A DNA stretch of 22,942 nt from SVTX01 sp964526505. Its GTDB lineage: Bacteria; Bacillota; Clostridia; Oscillospirales; CAG-272. Under the pieces are notes generated by a model. It was not told the origin of the DNA. It saw only the letters and a program-made list of their open reading frames with translations, and searched no databases. A program made the position numbers and the translations under genes. Position 1 is the first letter of the stretch. The number at the start of each line of letters is the position of its first letter. Positions 7,460-14,189 of the stretch are shown here, piece after piece. The stretch is from contig CAZGJC010000027.1 of assembly GCA_964526505.1 (NCBI GenBank), positions 1-22,942 of the forward strand, written 5' to 3'.

Positions 7460-8167
7460 TTACTCTTTACATATATCTTTTATTATCTCGCCTGCCATTA
7501 TCAGTCCCATGACAGACGGAACAAACGGCACGCTTCCCGGAACGGGTTTTCCGCTCTCAGAATCGATTACGTCGCTTTTATGCGGTTCTTCTTTTGAATA
7601 AACGACTTTAAGCGACTTAACTTTCGCCGCTTTGAGTTCTCTTCTCATAACACGGGCAAGCGGACAGACGGACGTTTTGTAAATATCCGACACCTCAAAG
7701 GCACATGGGTCAAGTTTATTTCCAGCACCCATAGCGGATATCACAGGTACTCCAAGGGCATTTGCACGTTTTACGATTTCTGTTTTTGCACTCACCGTAT
7801 CTACTGCGTCAGCGATATAGTCATATATCGAAAGGTCAAAATCGTCTGCGTTTTCGGGCAAAAAGAACACGTGATTTGCACTGACTCTACACTCGGGATT
7901 TATATCGTGTATTCTGTCTTTCATAACGTCAACTTTGGATTTTCCCACTGTTGAGTGTGTGGCGATTATTTGTCTGTTTATGTTTGAGATTGAAACAACG
8001 TCTCTGTCGAAAATATCAATCGCTCCGACTCCCGCACGTGCCAAAGCCTCGCATATATATCCGCCGACACCTCCAACGCCGAAAACGGCAACGTGGCTTT
8101 CCGACAGTTTTTTTACTCCGCTCTCACCCAAAAGCAGAGCGGTTCTTGCATTTTCGTCTGAAACCAT
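7460..8167 (-). CDS. tcdA: tRNA threonylcarbamoyladenosine dehydratase TcdA (ThiF/E1-like)
   Basis: 235 residues, close to the family length. The ATP-binding glycine loop GVGGVGG (30-36) follows a typical ALLLGESGVKKL start. The SNINRQIIATHSTVGKSKV stretch, with the adenylation arginine, is diagnostic for the TcdA/CsdL branch of the E1-like superfamily, as is VCPLARVMRREL near the end. The enzyme uses ATP to cyclise t6A at position 37 of ANN-decoding tRNAs into ct6A in the cytoplasm. Ribosome site GGAGG. It is a single-gene unit divergent from the Nudix gene, with its own promoter and a strong terminator. Confidence 0.93.
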   Translation of the reverse strand: MVSDENARTALLLGESGVKKLSESHVAVFGVGGVGGYICEALARAGVGAIDIFDRDVVSISNINRQIIATHSTVGKSKVDVMKDRIHDINPECRVSANHVFFLPENADDFDLSIYDYIADAVDTVSAKTEIVKRANALGVPVISAMGAGNKLDPCAFEVSDIYKTSVCPLARVMRRELKAAKVKSLKVVYSKEEPHKSDVIDSESGKPVPGSVPFVPSVMGLIMAGEIIKDICKE

Positions 8168-8192
8168 AACTTCCTCCGATACATCGATTAGG

Positions 8193-8220
8193 ATATTATT
8201 TTACCACAAATTTGCGTCAA
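8193..8220 (-). promoter_or_regulatory. Probable promoter of tcdA
   Basis: On the minus strand TTGACG (8215-8220), 16-nt spacer, TAATAT (8193-8198), 26 bp before the tcdA start. The -10 is only a 4/6 match. Confidence 0.5.
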
Positions 8221-8234
8221 TATCAAGATACCGC

Positions 8235-8263
8235 TTTACAAATCGCAAAAAAAGATTTATAAT
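8235..8263 (+). promoter_or_regulatory. Promoter of the Nudix hydrolase gene
   Basis: TTTACA (8235-8240), 17-nt spacer, TATAAT (8258-8263). The transcript should start near 8270, which rules out the in-frame GTG at 8266 and supports the ATG at 8296. Confidence 0.75.
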
Positions 8264-8295
8264 AAGTGAGAATAATTATCGGACGGTACTTAAAA

Positions 8296-8853
8296 ATGAG
8301 CAAACTTGAACAGTTACAAGAAAAAGAGATAGACAGCACGCTAATCTACGACGGAAAAGTACTTCATTTATACTGCGACAACGTGTCTTTACCGGACGGT
8401 CAAGTGGGTATCAGAGAATATTGCAAACACAACGGAGGTGTATGCGTACTTCCCTTGACCGATGACGGCGACGTGATACTTGTGGAGCAGTATCGCTATG
8501 CTCACAGGGAAATAACGCTTGAAGTCCCTGCGGGAAAACTTGAAAAATCAGACTGCGACGTTGAGCGTGCGGCATTACGTGAACTTAAAGAAGAAGTCGG
8601 GGCAACTTGCAAAAAACTTACTTTTCTCGGTCAAATCTACCCGTCTCCCGCACTTATGGATGAGGTAATTTACGCATATCTCGCACAAGATCTCACGTTT
8701 GGAGAACAGCATCTCGACAGCGACGAATTTCTCAATTGTACAAAAATCTCACTTGACGAACTTGTAGATATGGTATGTCGTGGCGAAGTCCCGGATGCAA
8801 AGACACAAATTTGTGCCTTACGTGCGTGGAAAGCGGTAAACTGTGACAAGTGA
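8296..8853 (+). CDS. ADP-ribose pyrophosphatase, Nudix family
   Basis: 185 residues from the ATG at 8296 (MSKLEQ). This start is chosen because the promoter lies only just upstream, although the ribosome site is weak. VEQYRYAHREITLEVPAGK is the signature that precedes the Nudix box in ADP-ribose pyrophosphatases, and the box itself follows (core RELKEEVG). It has one extra residue and an aspartate in place of the first conserved glutamate; the metal-binding REXXEE is intact. SPALMDEVIYAYLAQ matches the family's next block. It hydrolyses ADP-ribose and related nucleoside diphosphate sugars to AMP and ribose-5-phosphate in the cytoplasm. ADP-ribose is also a product of TIR NADases, but the gene is in a separate unit and is common in this phylum, so a link is only a thought. 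Confidence 0.9.
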   Translation: MSKLEQLQEKEIDSTLIYDGKVLHLYCDNVSLPDGQVGIREYCKHNGGVCVLPLTDDGDVILVEQYRYAHREITLEVPAGKLEKSDCDVERAALRELKEEVGATCKKLTFLGQIYPSPALMDEVIYAYLAQDLTFGEQHLDSDEFLNCTKISLDELVDMVCRGEVPDAKTQICALRAWKAVNCDK

Positions 8854-8860
8854 ACTTAAA

Positions 8861-8894
8861 AATCACCTTGAAGTTGAGTTCAAGGTGATTTTTT
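8861..8894. terminator. Bidirectional terminator between convergent genes
   Basis: AATCACCTTGAA (8861-8872) pairs perfectly with TTCAAGGTGATT (8879-8890) around a 6-nt loop. T runs on the right and A runs on the left serve both the Nudix gene and the leftward membrane-protein gene. Confidence 0.9.
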
Positions 8895-9478
8895 CATTTA
8901 TTTACGTTTAAAAATTTCAATTTCTTTCGCAAACGGAACATGTACAGTGAAATCATACGAGTGAGAGCGATATCGTAAACCACGAACACCAAATTGACAA
9001 ACGCCCAAAGTCCCACCGCAACTGCACGACCTGCATTTTGAAATCCGAGCATAAGGTTGAAAAACTCGGCAAAACTTTCCGCTTGACCAGATGCAAACGT
9101 AAAGTATGCGACAAGCAGGCAAAGTATGAGTGCGGTATTAAAGCACAAAAGTTTTAAAATCCAAGAGATGTATTTACTTAATTTTTCGATTTTTTCTTTA
9201 ATTATGGGATAGTATCCGAGAAAAGCGACGTAGACCCAAGGTGCGAAACTTGTAGGTCGCAAAATCACAGACAAAAATCCAACCGTGGCGTAAACAAGCC
9301 ACGCCCATTTTGTGCCGAGTTCTATAACGGCGACAATACAGACAAACGATGCTATCGCCGCCATCGACAGGTCAATTACCTGAAAAAGCGATCCAAAGAG
9401 CAACAAAACCGCACCCATTGCGGAGAGCATCGCTCCGAGGGTCAATTTTTTGGTTTTTTTTGAAATTCCTCTACTCAT
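8894..9478 (-). CDS. Polytopic membrane protein, possibly ECF-transporter S-component-like
   Basis: 194 residues with five or six hydrophobic segments (about 14-30, 36-56, 58-80, 84-94, 106-130, 150-180) and a basic C-terminus (RLRKKLKF). The start KKLTLGAMLSAMGAVLLLFG is typical of ECF-transporter S components and related Clostridial membrane proteins, which carry a conserved small-residue first helix. I cannot assign a substrate. It begins 3 bp after the J-domain protein stop with only a weak ribosome site, suggesting translational coupling, and ends at a bidirectional terminator. The ECF relation is a guess from the first helix; that it is an integral membrane protein is clear. Confidence 0.75.
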   Translation of the reverse strand: MSRGISKKTKKLTLGAMLSAMGAVLLLFGSLFQVIDLSMAAIASFVCIVAVIELGTKWAWLVYATVGFLSVILRPTSFAPWVYVAFLGYYPIIKEKIEKLSKYISWILKLLCFNTALILCLLVAYFTFASGQAESFAEFFNLMLGFQNAGRAVAVGLWAFVNLVFVVYDIALTRMISLYMFRLRKKLKFLNVNK

Positions 9479-9481
9479 TTT

Positions 9482-10108
9482 TCAGCAACAACGTATGAGG
9501 TCTCCACCCATACATTCACAGCAACAGTCTGCACATATTAAGCCCTGGCAAACATCACACGCCGTACAGCCTCCGCTATTTGCGGTGTTATATCCTCCAC
9601 CGTAGTTTCCGGCACCTCTACGCAAGTTTTCTCTTGCCGCACGATATTCACGGTTTGACGGGTCCATTTGGCATGCGGTGTCAAACATTCTTTGTGCATC
9701 GTTATAATATCCCTTTTTAACAAGAACACATCCCATAAGGTAATTCCACTCTGCGGCACGGTCACCGGGATCTATGGAATTGAGTTCGGCTTCGGCGGCA
9801 CCGACGTTACCCGAATTTATATTTCTTCTTACGTTGGCATAATTATATCTGCCTTGCGACGATGACTGAGACGAATAACTGTTATATCCGTTTTGAGAAC
9901 TCTGCTTATTGGCACGCATTTTTTGTATTTCTTCATACGCAGAGTTGATTTCTTTCATTTTTTCGTCAGCCAAATCTTTGAGGTCACTATCCGAATATTT
10001 GTCGGGGTGATATTTTCTCGCAAGATTTCTATACGCCGTTTTTATATCGTCGTCACTTGCGGTGGGGTCAACTCCCAATATTTTGTACGGATCCTTGTAT
10101 TCTGCCAT
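9482..10108 (-). CDS. J-domain protein with TPR and cysteine-rich tail
   Basis: 208 residues from the ATG at 10106-10108. The J domain (about 5-65) has the HPD motif in ARKYHPDKYSD, needed to stimulate the ATPase of DnaK-type chaperones. A Ser/Gln/Tyr-rich linker, a TPR-like region (about 95-165) and a tail with nine cysteines (CTACDVCQGLICADCCCEC) follow. It lacks the DnaJ zinc domain and substrate-binding domain, so it is a specialised co-chaperone rather than DnaJ. An in-frame TTG at 10124-10126 overlaps the upstream stop, but the ATG has the AAAGG ribosome site. Upstream is a DUF5685 gene and downstream a membrane protein in tight spacing; the three probably form an operon. The partner and the metal, if any, are unknown. 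Confidence 0.85.
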   Translation of the reverse strand: MAEYKDPYKILGVDPTASDDDIKTAYRNLARKYHPDKYSDSDLKDLADEKMKEINSAYEEIQKMRANKQSSQNGYNSYSSQSSSQGRYNYANVRRNINSGNVGAAEAELNSIDPGDRAAEWNYLMGCVLVKKGYYNDAQRMFDTACQMDPSNREYRAARENLRRGAGNYGGGYNTANSGGCTACDVCQGLICADCCCECMGGDLIRCC

Positions 10109-10122
10109 TTTCTGAAAACCTT

Positions 10123-11025
10123 TCAATTGTTTCTATTCTTTTTAGGTCGTTTTTTATTTGAGTTATCACGGCAACTCTTGCCCGACAATTCGTCGGCGGT
10201 GCGTGGCATACTCACATATATTATATTGTCTATTATACCCCTGATATCTCGCTTACCGTCGCAGTCAAGCAAATCAAAAGCAAGTTCGGCACGGGCAAGT
10301 TCAAGACGAAGAGATTCGGAGACGTTGAGTCGCTCTTGGGCGGTCGGAACTCGTCCGCCGTAAAGACACACGAACGGGTTATATCGCCCTTCCCTGAAAT
10401 CGTCGTCACAATCGTCGATTGCGTCGGCTATGTATATCCATCGCCCGATATGGCGACCTATATCGTAGAGAATTTTTCTGTTCGCTCCGTCGTATCCTCC
10501 GGCACATATCTCGCCCAAAATATCACCGAAGCAATCGGCCGGGATATCAACGCTTGGCAATTTTTGCTTTTCGGTTTGCGAGAGTTTATACAAGCCGTCG
10601 GTTATGATTTTATCAAGTGCCGAATATTTTTTAAGGCTTTTTTTTCGCATATGCGACGCAAATGGTAATTGCAATTTCGCTTTGAATTTTTTTATACCGT
10701 GTTCATCCGACAAGTCGTCACGGCATTTACCGTACACGAGTAATGCGGAAGCGTAAGCACAATAGTCAAGTTCTTTACATCTTTTGGCATAAGAGCGTTT
10801 TTTCAGCGGATGTGCCATACAACGACCTTGTGCGAACTCTACTTTTTCATCCGACAAAGCAAGGCGGACAAGTGCCAAAAAAGCCATATCGTAACTCAAA
10901 GTAAATCGTGAGCATTGACCCGTACATTTTCCCTGAGCCTTACAAAGACCGCAGTAAATCGCACGGTAATATTCATTTTCTCTCACACGCAACTCGGGCG
11001 TATAAGTTTTAACGTATCCGAACAT
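10123..11025 (-). CDS. DUF5685 family protein
   Basis: 300 residues. The start MFGYVKTYTPELRVRENEYY, the YCGLCKAQGK motif and further cysteines (C39, C69) match the DUF5685 family known in Clostridia; its function is unknown. The later EICAGGYDG and the YIADAIDDCDDDFREGRYNP motif, with a run of aspartates, resemble a helical fold with a metal-binding DDxxD-like patch, as in isoprenoid-synthase-like proteins. That comparison is inference. The C-terminus is very basic. It is the first gene of the cluster with the J-domain protein, which starts 14 bp on. Ribosome site GGAGG; a TATAAT lies about 30 bp upstream without a good -35. Confidence 0.85.
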   Translation of the reverse strand: MFGYVKTYTPELRVRENEYYRAIYCGLCKAQGKCTGQCSRFTLSYDMAFLALVRLALSDEKVEFAQGRCMAHPLKKRSYAKRCKELDYCAYASALLVYGKCRDDLSDEHGIKKFKAKLQLPFASHMRKKSLKKYSALDKIITDGLYKLSQTEKQKLPSVDIPADCFGDILGEICAGGYDGANRKILYDIGRHIGRWIYIADAIDDCDDDFREGRYNPFVCLYGGRVPTAQERLNVSESLRLELARAELAFDLLDCDGKRDIRGIIDNIIYVSMPRTADELSGKSCRDNSNKKRPKKNRNN

Positions 11026-11136
11026 AAATTATCCTCCGTGTGAAAGTCTTCAAATATTATAATACACTAAACGCCGAAAAAAAACAAGGCTTTTTTTCAA
11101 AATACAAGAAAATTCAGTCGTCTGTCACGCCCACTT

Positions 11137-11180
11137 CACAAAACAAAAGGGACTCACGTCACATACGACCGAATCCCTTT
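11137..11180 (-). terminator. Probable terminator of rpmF
   Basis: On the minus strand AAAGGGA (11174-11180) pairs with TCCCTTT (11146-11152) around a 21-nt loop, followed by TTTTGTTTTG. It lies about 20 bp after the rpmF stop. The loop is long, so confidence is moderate. Confidence 0.5.
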
Positions 11181-11199
11181 GTTTATAATGCGTCCAAAA

Positions 11200-11391
11200 T
11201 TAGCCTTCCTTAACGTTGAGAACTTTCTTACCGCCGTAGAAACCACATACCTTGCATACGCAGTGATTTTTAACCATTTCGTTGCAAGCAGGGTTTGTAC
11301 ATTTTGCAAAACCGGGCATTGTAAGTTTGCTGTTATTGGATCTTCTCTTGTCTCTGCGTGCGGCGGAGACTTTCTTCTTCGGTACTGCCAT
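11200..11391 (-). CDS. rpmF: 50S ribosomal protein L32
   Basis: 63 residues from MAVPKKKVSAARRDKRRS, the standard L32 start, chosen over an upstream in-frame ATG because of the AGGAGGT ribosome site. The four-cysteine zinc ribbon is present (CTNPACNEM and CVCKVCG), so this is the zinc-binding (C+) form. It is part of the large ribosomal subunit. It follows yceD, the usual pairing in bacteria, but also has its own consensus promoter in the gap. Confidence 0.97.
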   Translation of the reverse strand: MAVPKKKVSAARRDKRRSNNSKLTMPGFAKCTNPACNEMVKNHCVCKVCGFYGGKKVLNVKEG

Positions 11392-11444
11392 CTTAAACCT
11401 CCTCTTTGATTTGCACCTACGGTACAAACCATAATACATATAAT

Positions 11445-11473
11445 ATTATAAACTAAATTACGCCTTCTGTCAA
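11445..11473 (-). promoter_or_regulatory. Consensus promoter of rpmF
   Basis: On the minus strand TTGACA (11468-11473), 17-nt spacer, TATAAT (11445-11450), between yceD and rpmF. It lets L32 be made independently of YceD. Confidence 0.85.
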
Positions 11474-11488
11474 GGCTTTTTTGCGTTT

Positions 11489-12004
11489 TTATTCTTCGCT
11501 GTCGTCAAGCAGGCTTGCAAGCACGGCAAGTCTCGGGTCTATCTCTCGTTTCGGGCAGGAGCAATCGCCGTATTTGAGATTTTTTCCGCATTTTGGGCAA
11601 AGACCCGGGCAATCGTCACTACAAAGAATTTTACGTGGAAATTCAAGCAAAATCGCTTCGGTGAGTTGCTCATCGATATCAAGTTTTCCGTTTGAGACAA
11701 TGACGTACTCATCGACGTTATCGTCAATTTGCTCTTCGGTAAGTGTTCCTTCATCGGCAACGGTTCGCTCAAATTCAAGCGTATATTCCCCGTCCACAGG
11801 TTCAAGGCACCTGTCACACTCGGACGAATACGCAAGGGTTGCGGTTGCATACAGTCTCATATATCCGGCATTATCGGTTATATGACCCACAACGTGAGCG
11901 TCGCCTTTGAAGTTAATCCTATAAAGAGGCGTAGGCGTTAGATAATATTCAAAATCAATTTTGTTTGTTTCTCCTCTCAAAAGAGAACCCATTTCAAGAA
12001 TCAT
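11489..12004 (-). CDS. yceD: YceD/DUF177 family protein
   Basis: 171 residues, the family length. CDRCLEPVDGEY in the middle is the DUF177 signature, and a second cysteine cluster (CSDDCPGLCPKCGKNL) gives the zinc-binding form common in Gram-positives. The end IDPRLAVLASLLDD is also typical. The family lies next to rpmF across bacteria and has been linked to 23S rRNA levels; a precise mechanism is not established. Ribosome site GGGAGGT, 5 nt before the ATG. Transcribed from the consensus promoter at 12043-12071. Confidence 0.92.
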   Translation of the reverse strand: MILEMGSLLRGETNKIDFEYYLTPTPLYRINFKGDAHVVGHITDNAGYMRLYATATLAYSSECDRCLEPVDGEYTLEFERTVADEGTLTEEQIDDNVDEYVIVSNGKLDIDEQLTEAILLEFPRKILCSDDCPGLCPKCGKNLKYGDCSCPKREIDPRLAVLASLLDDSEE

Positions 12005-12042
12005 ACGCTACCTCCCATAAAGACATAAAACGCAACTGTAAT

Positions 12043-12071
12043 ATTATAAATGAAGATTTGAGTTTTGTCAA
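12043..12071 (-). promoter_or_regulatory. Consensus promoter of yceD-rpmF
   Basis: On the minus strand TTGACA (12066-12071), 17-nt spacer, TATAAT (12043-12048), about 39 bp before the yceD start. Confidence 0.85.
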
Positions 12072-12137
12072 GTGTTTTTTTGATTTTGGGTGCTTTTTTT
12101 GATATTTTCCCCCAAAAAACCAGATAAAAAATGCCGT

Positions 12138-12166
12138 TTGACATTTCAGGCACAAAATGATATAAT
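12138..12166 (+). promoter_or_regulatory. Consensus promoter of tmcAL
   Basis: TTGACA (12138-12143), 17-nt spacer, TATAAT (12161-12166), with an extended -10 TG. It is divergent from the yceD promoter, 66 bp away. Confidence 0.85.
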
Positions 12167-12201
12167 AATGTATCATTGCAAAAGCGACAAGGGGTGACAG
12201 G

Positions 12202-13392
12202 GTGAAAGTTTCGGGCGTTATTTGCGAATACAACCCACTACACAACGGGCATAAATATCAACTTAACAAAATGAGAGAGAACGGTGCGGACTGCATAATT
12301 TGCGTAATGAGCGGAAATTTTACTCAACGAGGGGAACCCGCACTTATCGACAAATACGCACGTGCAAAATCCGCAATTCTTTGCGGAGCGGACATTGTGC
12401 TTGAACTACCCGTTCCCTTTTGCTGTTCGTCTGCCGAAATATTCGCACGGGCGGGAGTACACATATTAAACGGCATCGGAGCGGACGAGATATGTTTTGG
12501 CAGTGAATGCGGAGACGAAAGAATTTTATCTCGCTGTGCGGACGCTTTGACAAGCGAAGAGTTTACGGAAAAATTCAAAGAATTACAAAAAAGTCTCAAC
12601 GGGTCAACATCTGCGTTTTTCAAGACCATTGAGCAAATTACGGGTGTTTGCGACACTTTGGGGTCAAACGACTTGCTCGGCATGTCATATCTTTCGGCAA
12701 TAAAAACTTCGGGGTCGGATATGAAGCCGTTTATAATTCACAGACAAGGTTCAAATTACAACGACGATAATTTATCGGGTGAATTTTCAAGTGCGACCGC
12801 AATACGGAAAATTTTAAAAGACGGCAATGCGACAAGTGACGAACTTTTAAAATTTATGCCACGGGAAAGTGTTGACGTCATCGAAAGTGCAAGAAATTAC
12901 GGATACATATCGGACAAAGAAAAATTTTTCGCATTTGCGGTAACGTTTTTCAATATCTGCACACCGGAGCAGATAAAAAGTCTTGCCGGGGGAGACATAC
13001 TTGACGACGGCGACGGCATATGCGAGAGAATTTGCACGTATGCACGCAAGTGCATCAGTTGTGAGGAATTTTACAAAAACATTTACACCTCACGATACAC
13101 GGATGCAAGAATAAATCGTGTGATATTGTATTCCCTGCTCGGCATATCAAGCAAATTGAGAGAACGCTTACCGCAGTACACCACGCTACTCGGAGCCAGC
13201 CGTGTCGGATGTGAATATCTGTCGGAGACACGCAAAAATCGCAAGATTGACGTTATAACAAAACCTGCCGATATCCCATGTGGCATTGACGCCGACATAT
13301 CGAAAAAGGCAGACTCACTTTACGCATCGGTAATGAAAAAGACGGTGAACGGTGACTTTTTTGCAAAAAAATCCCCTTTTATAATTAAATGA
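12202..13392 (+). CDS. tmcAL: tRNA(Met) cytidine acetate ligase TmcAL
   Basis: 396 residues from a GTG start with AAGGGG upstream. The nucleotidyltransferase motif HNGH (14-17, in EYNPLHNGHKYQL) and the next blocks, MSGNFTQRGEPALIDKYARA and DIVLELPVPF, are diagnostic for TmcAL (B. subtilis YlbM). The enzyme uses ATP and acetate to form N4-acetylcytidine at the wobble base C34 of elongator tRNA-Met. It is a single gene transcribed from a consensus promoter, divergent from yceD-rpmF, a common local arrangement in Bacillota. The C-terminal half also looks complete. Confidence 0.93.
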   Translation: MKVSGVICEYNPLHNGHKYQLNKMRENGADCIICVMSGNFTQRGEPALIDKYARAKSAILCGADIVLELPVPFCCSSAEIFARAGVHILNGIGADEICFGSECGDERILSRCADALTSEEFTEKFKELQKSLNGSTSAFFKTIEQITGVCDTLGSNDLLGMSYLSAIKTSGSDMKPFIIHRQGSNYNDDNLSGEFSSATAIRKILKDGNATSDELLKFMPRESVDVIESARNYGYISDKEKFFAFAVTFFNICTPEQIKSLAGGDILDDGDGICERICTYARKCISCEEFYKNIYTSRYTDARINRVILYSLLGISSKLRERLPQYTTLLGASRVGCEYLSETRKNRKIDVITKPADIPCGIDADISKKADSLYASVMKKTVNGDFFAKKSPFIIK

Positions 13393-13401
13393 TTTTTCGG
13401 G

Positions 13402-13430
13402 TTGACTTGACGGCTTTTTTGTGGTATAAT
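13402..13430 (+). promoter_or_regulatory. Promoter of the small conserved gene
   Basis: TTGACT (13402-13407), 17-nt spacer, TATAAT (13425-13430), about 80 bp before the next start codon. Confidence 0.8.
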
Positions 13431-13508
13431 GTATGATAGTATATTATCAGTCAAAACCTCGTTACAGTATCACGAAGCGTTATTATATATGGGAAAGGAA
13501 CTCAGATT

Positions 13509-13796
13509 ATGGCAGAAACGAAGCAAAAAGTCAAAGGCGAATACCTTTACTACAAAAATAAACCTCTTGTAAGAGAAAAGGACACAATTTGTTACGGAGA
13601 TTTTTCAGAGAAGTGCGTTCTTCTTCTCGAAATTATTTCTTACAAAGAAGATGAGGGCGTAAAAGTCCCCGACAGCATTATGGTTCAGGTACTTGATTCA
13701 AAAGACGGTCAGATACTCAAACAGGCGGCAAAGAACGGTCTTTACGAAGCGTTTACTTACGGATTGTTCTGGTATGAGAAAATTCTCACGGAATGA
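13509..13796 (+). CDS. Small conserved protein of unknown function
   Basis: 95 residues, acidic and basic residues evenly spread, no membrane segment and no cysteine pair. The layout is a beta-rich start (KGEYLYYKNKPLVREKDTIC), a middle LLLEIISYKEDEGVKVPDSI and a helical end. It has its own near-consensus promoter, an AAAGGA ribosome site and a strong terminator, so it is surely expressed. I do not recognise a characterised family, though the pattern recalls short conserved Clostridial proteins. No function proposed. Confidence 0.8.
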   Translation: MAETKQKVKGEYLYYKNKPLVREKDTICYGDFSEKCVLLLEIISYKEDEGVKVPDSIMVQVLDSKDGQILKQAAKNGLYEAFTYGLFWYEKILTE

Positions 13797-13809
13797 GAAC
13801 AGGCATAGA

Positions 13810-13839
13810 AAAAAGCAAGCACATTTGTGCTTGCTTTTT
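13810..13839 (+). terminator. Terminator of the small conserved gene
   Basis: AAAAAGCAAGCACA pairs with TGTGCTTGCTTTTT, followed by a T run (13835-13839). The A run on the left could make it work in both directions. Confidence 0.9.
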
Positions 13840-13860
13840 CATTTGCTTTCGATTTGCTTT

Positions 13861-13926
13861 TGAACAATCCCTCCGTCACGGCAAAGCCGTGCCACCTCCC
13901 TTTACACACGTGAGGATTTGGGCTAT
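13861..13926 (+). repeat. Dispersed intergenic repeat, copy A
   Basis: Shares a start (TGAACAATCCCTCCGTCAC), a middle (CGTGCCACCTCC) and an end (TTTGGGCTAT) with copy B at 19549-19612. It contains the hairpin CACGGC-AAA-GCCGTG (13877-13891). Confidence 0.85.
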
Positions 13927-14138
13927 GACTGAAAAATCCCCTACGAAATTCTACGGAGAGGATGGGAGAGGTTATATTTTTCCCGTCGCACGGCGGGTAT
14001 GAAGTCGCCGTGCGATATTGGTTCAACGTCAAACAGACTTGCATAGAGTGAGGAAACAAGTCCGTTTTTCGTTGAGGAGGAGAGGCGGGAACAATATGTC
14101 CTCCCCGAAAATCAGACATTATCACGTTAAAAGCCTGA

Positions 14139-14166
14139 CAGAACGGCGGAATAAACCGCCGTTCTG
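14139..14166 (-). terminator. Hairpin after the giant surface-protein gene
   Basis: CAGAACGGCGG and CCGCCGTTCTG form a perfect 11-bp stem with a 6-nt loop, 24 bp after the stop. On the minus strand it is followed by TCAGGCTTTT, a weak T tract, so termination is likely but not certain. Confidence 0.6.
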
Positions 14167-14189
14167 CGTGTTATGTCATACTAAGAGTG

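Larger units (their letters stand above)
13840..14189. other. Intergenic repeat-rich stretch without a gene
   Basis: 350 bp with no convincing gene; the small reading frames here read through repeats. It holds one copy of a dispersed repeat (13861-13926), a 9-bp GC-rich hairpin (13987-13995 with 14006-14014, arm CGCACGGCG) and a terminator-like hairpin (14139-14166). Confidence 0.7.

Noticed and set aside
8266..8295. Upstream GTG start for the Nudix gene
   Set aside because: It would lie at or before the predicted transcription start, and the added residues do not match the family.
8296..8853. The Nudix ADP-ribose pyrophosphatase as part of the TIR system
   Set aside because: It could recycle a TIR NADase product, but it is a common housekeeping gene in its own unit, separated by the recombinase and tcdA.
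10109..10126. TTG start for the J-domain protein overlapping the upstream stop
   Set aside because: The ATG at 10106-10108 has the AAAGG ribosome site and begins directly before the J domain.
13757..14125. Open reading frame reading leftward through the intergenic stretch after the small conserved gene
   Set aside because: It runs through a terminator, the dispersed repeat and a hairpin. The product resembles other repeat-derived translations, not a protein.
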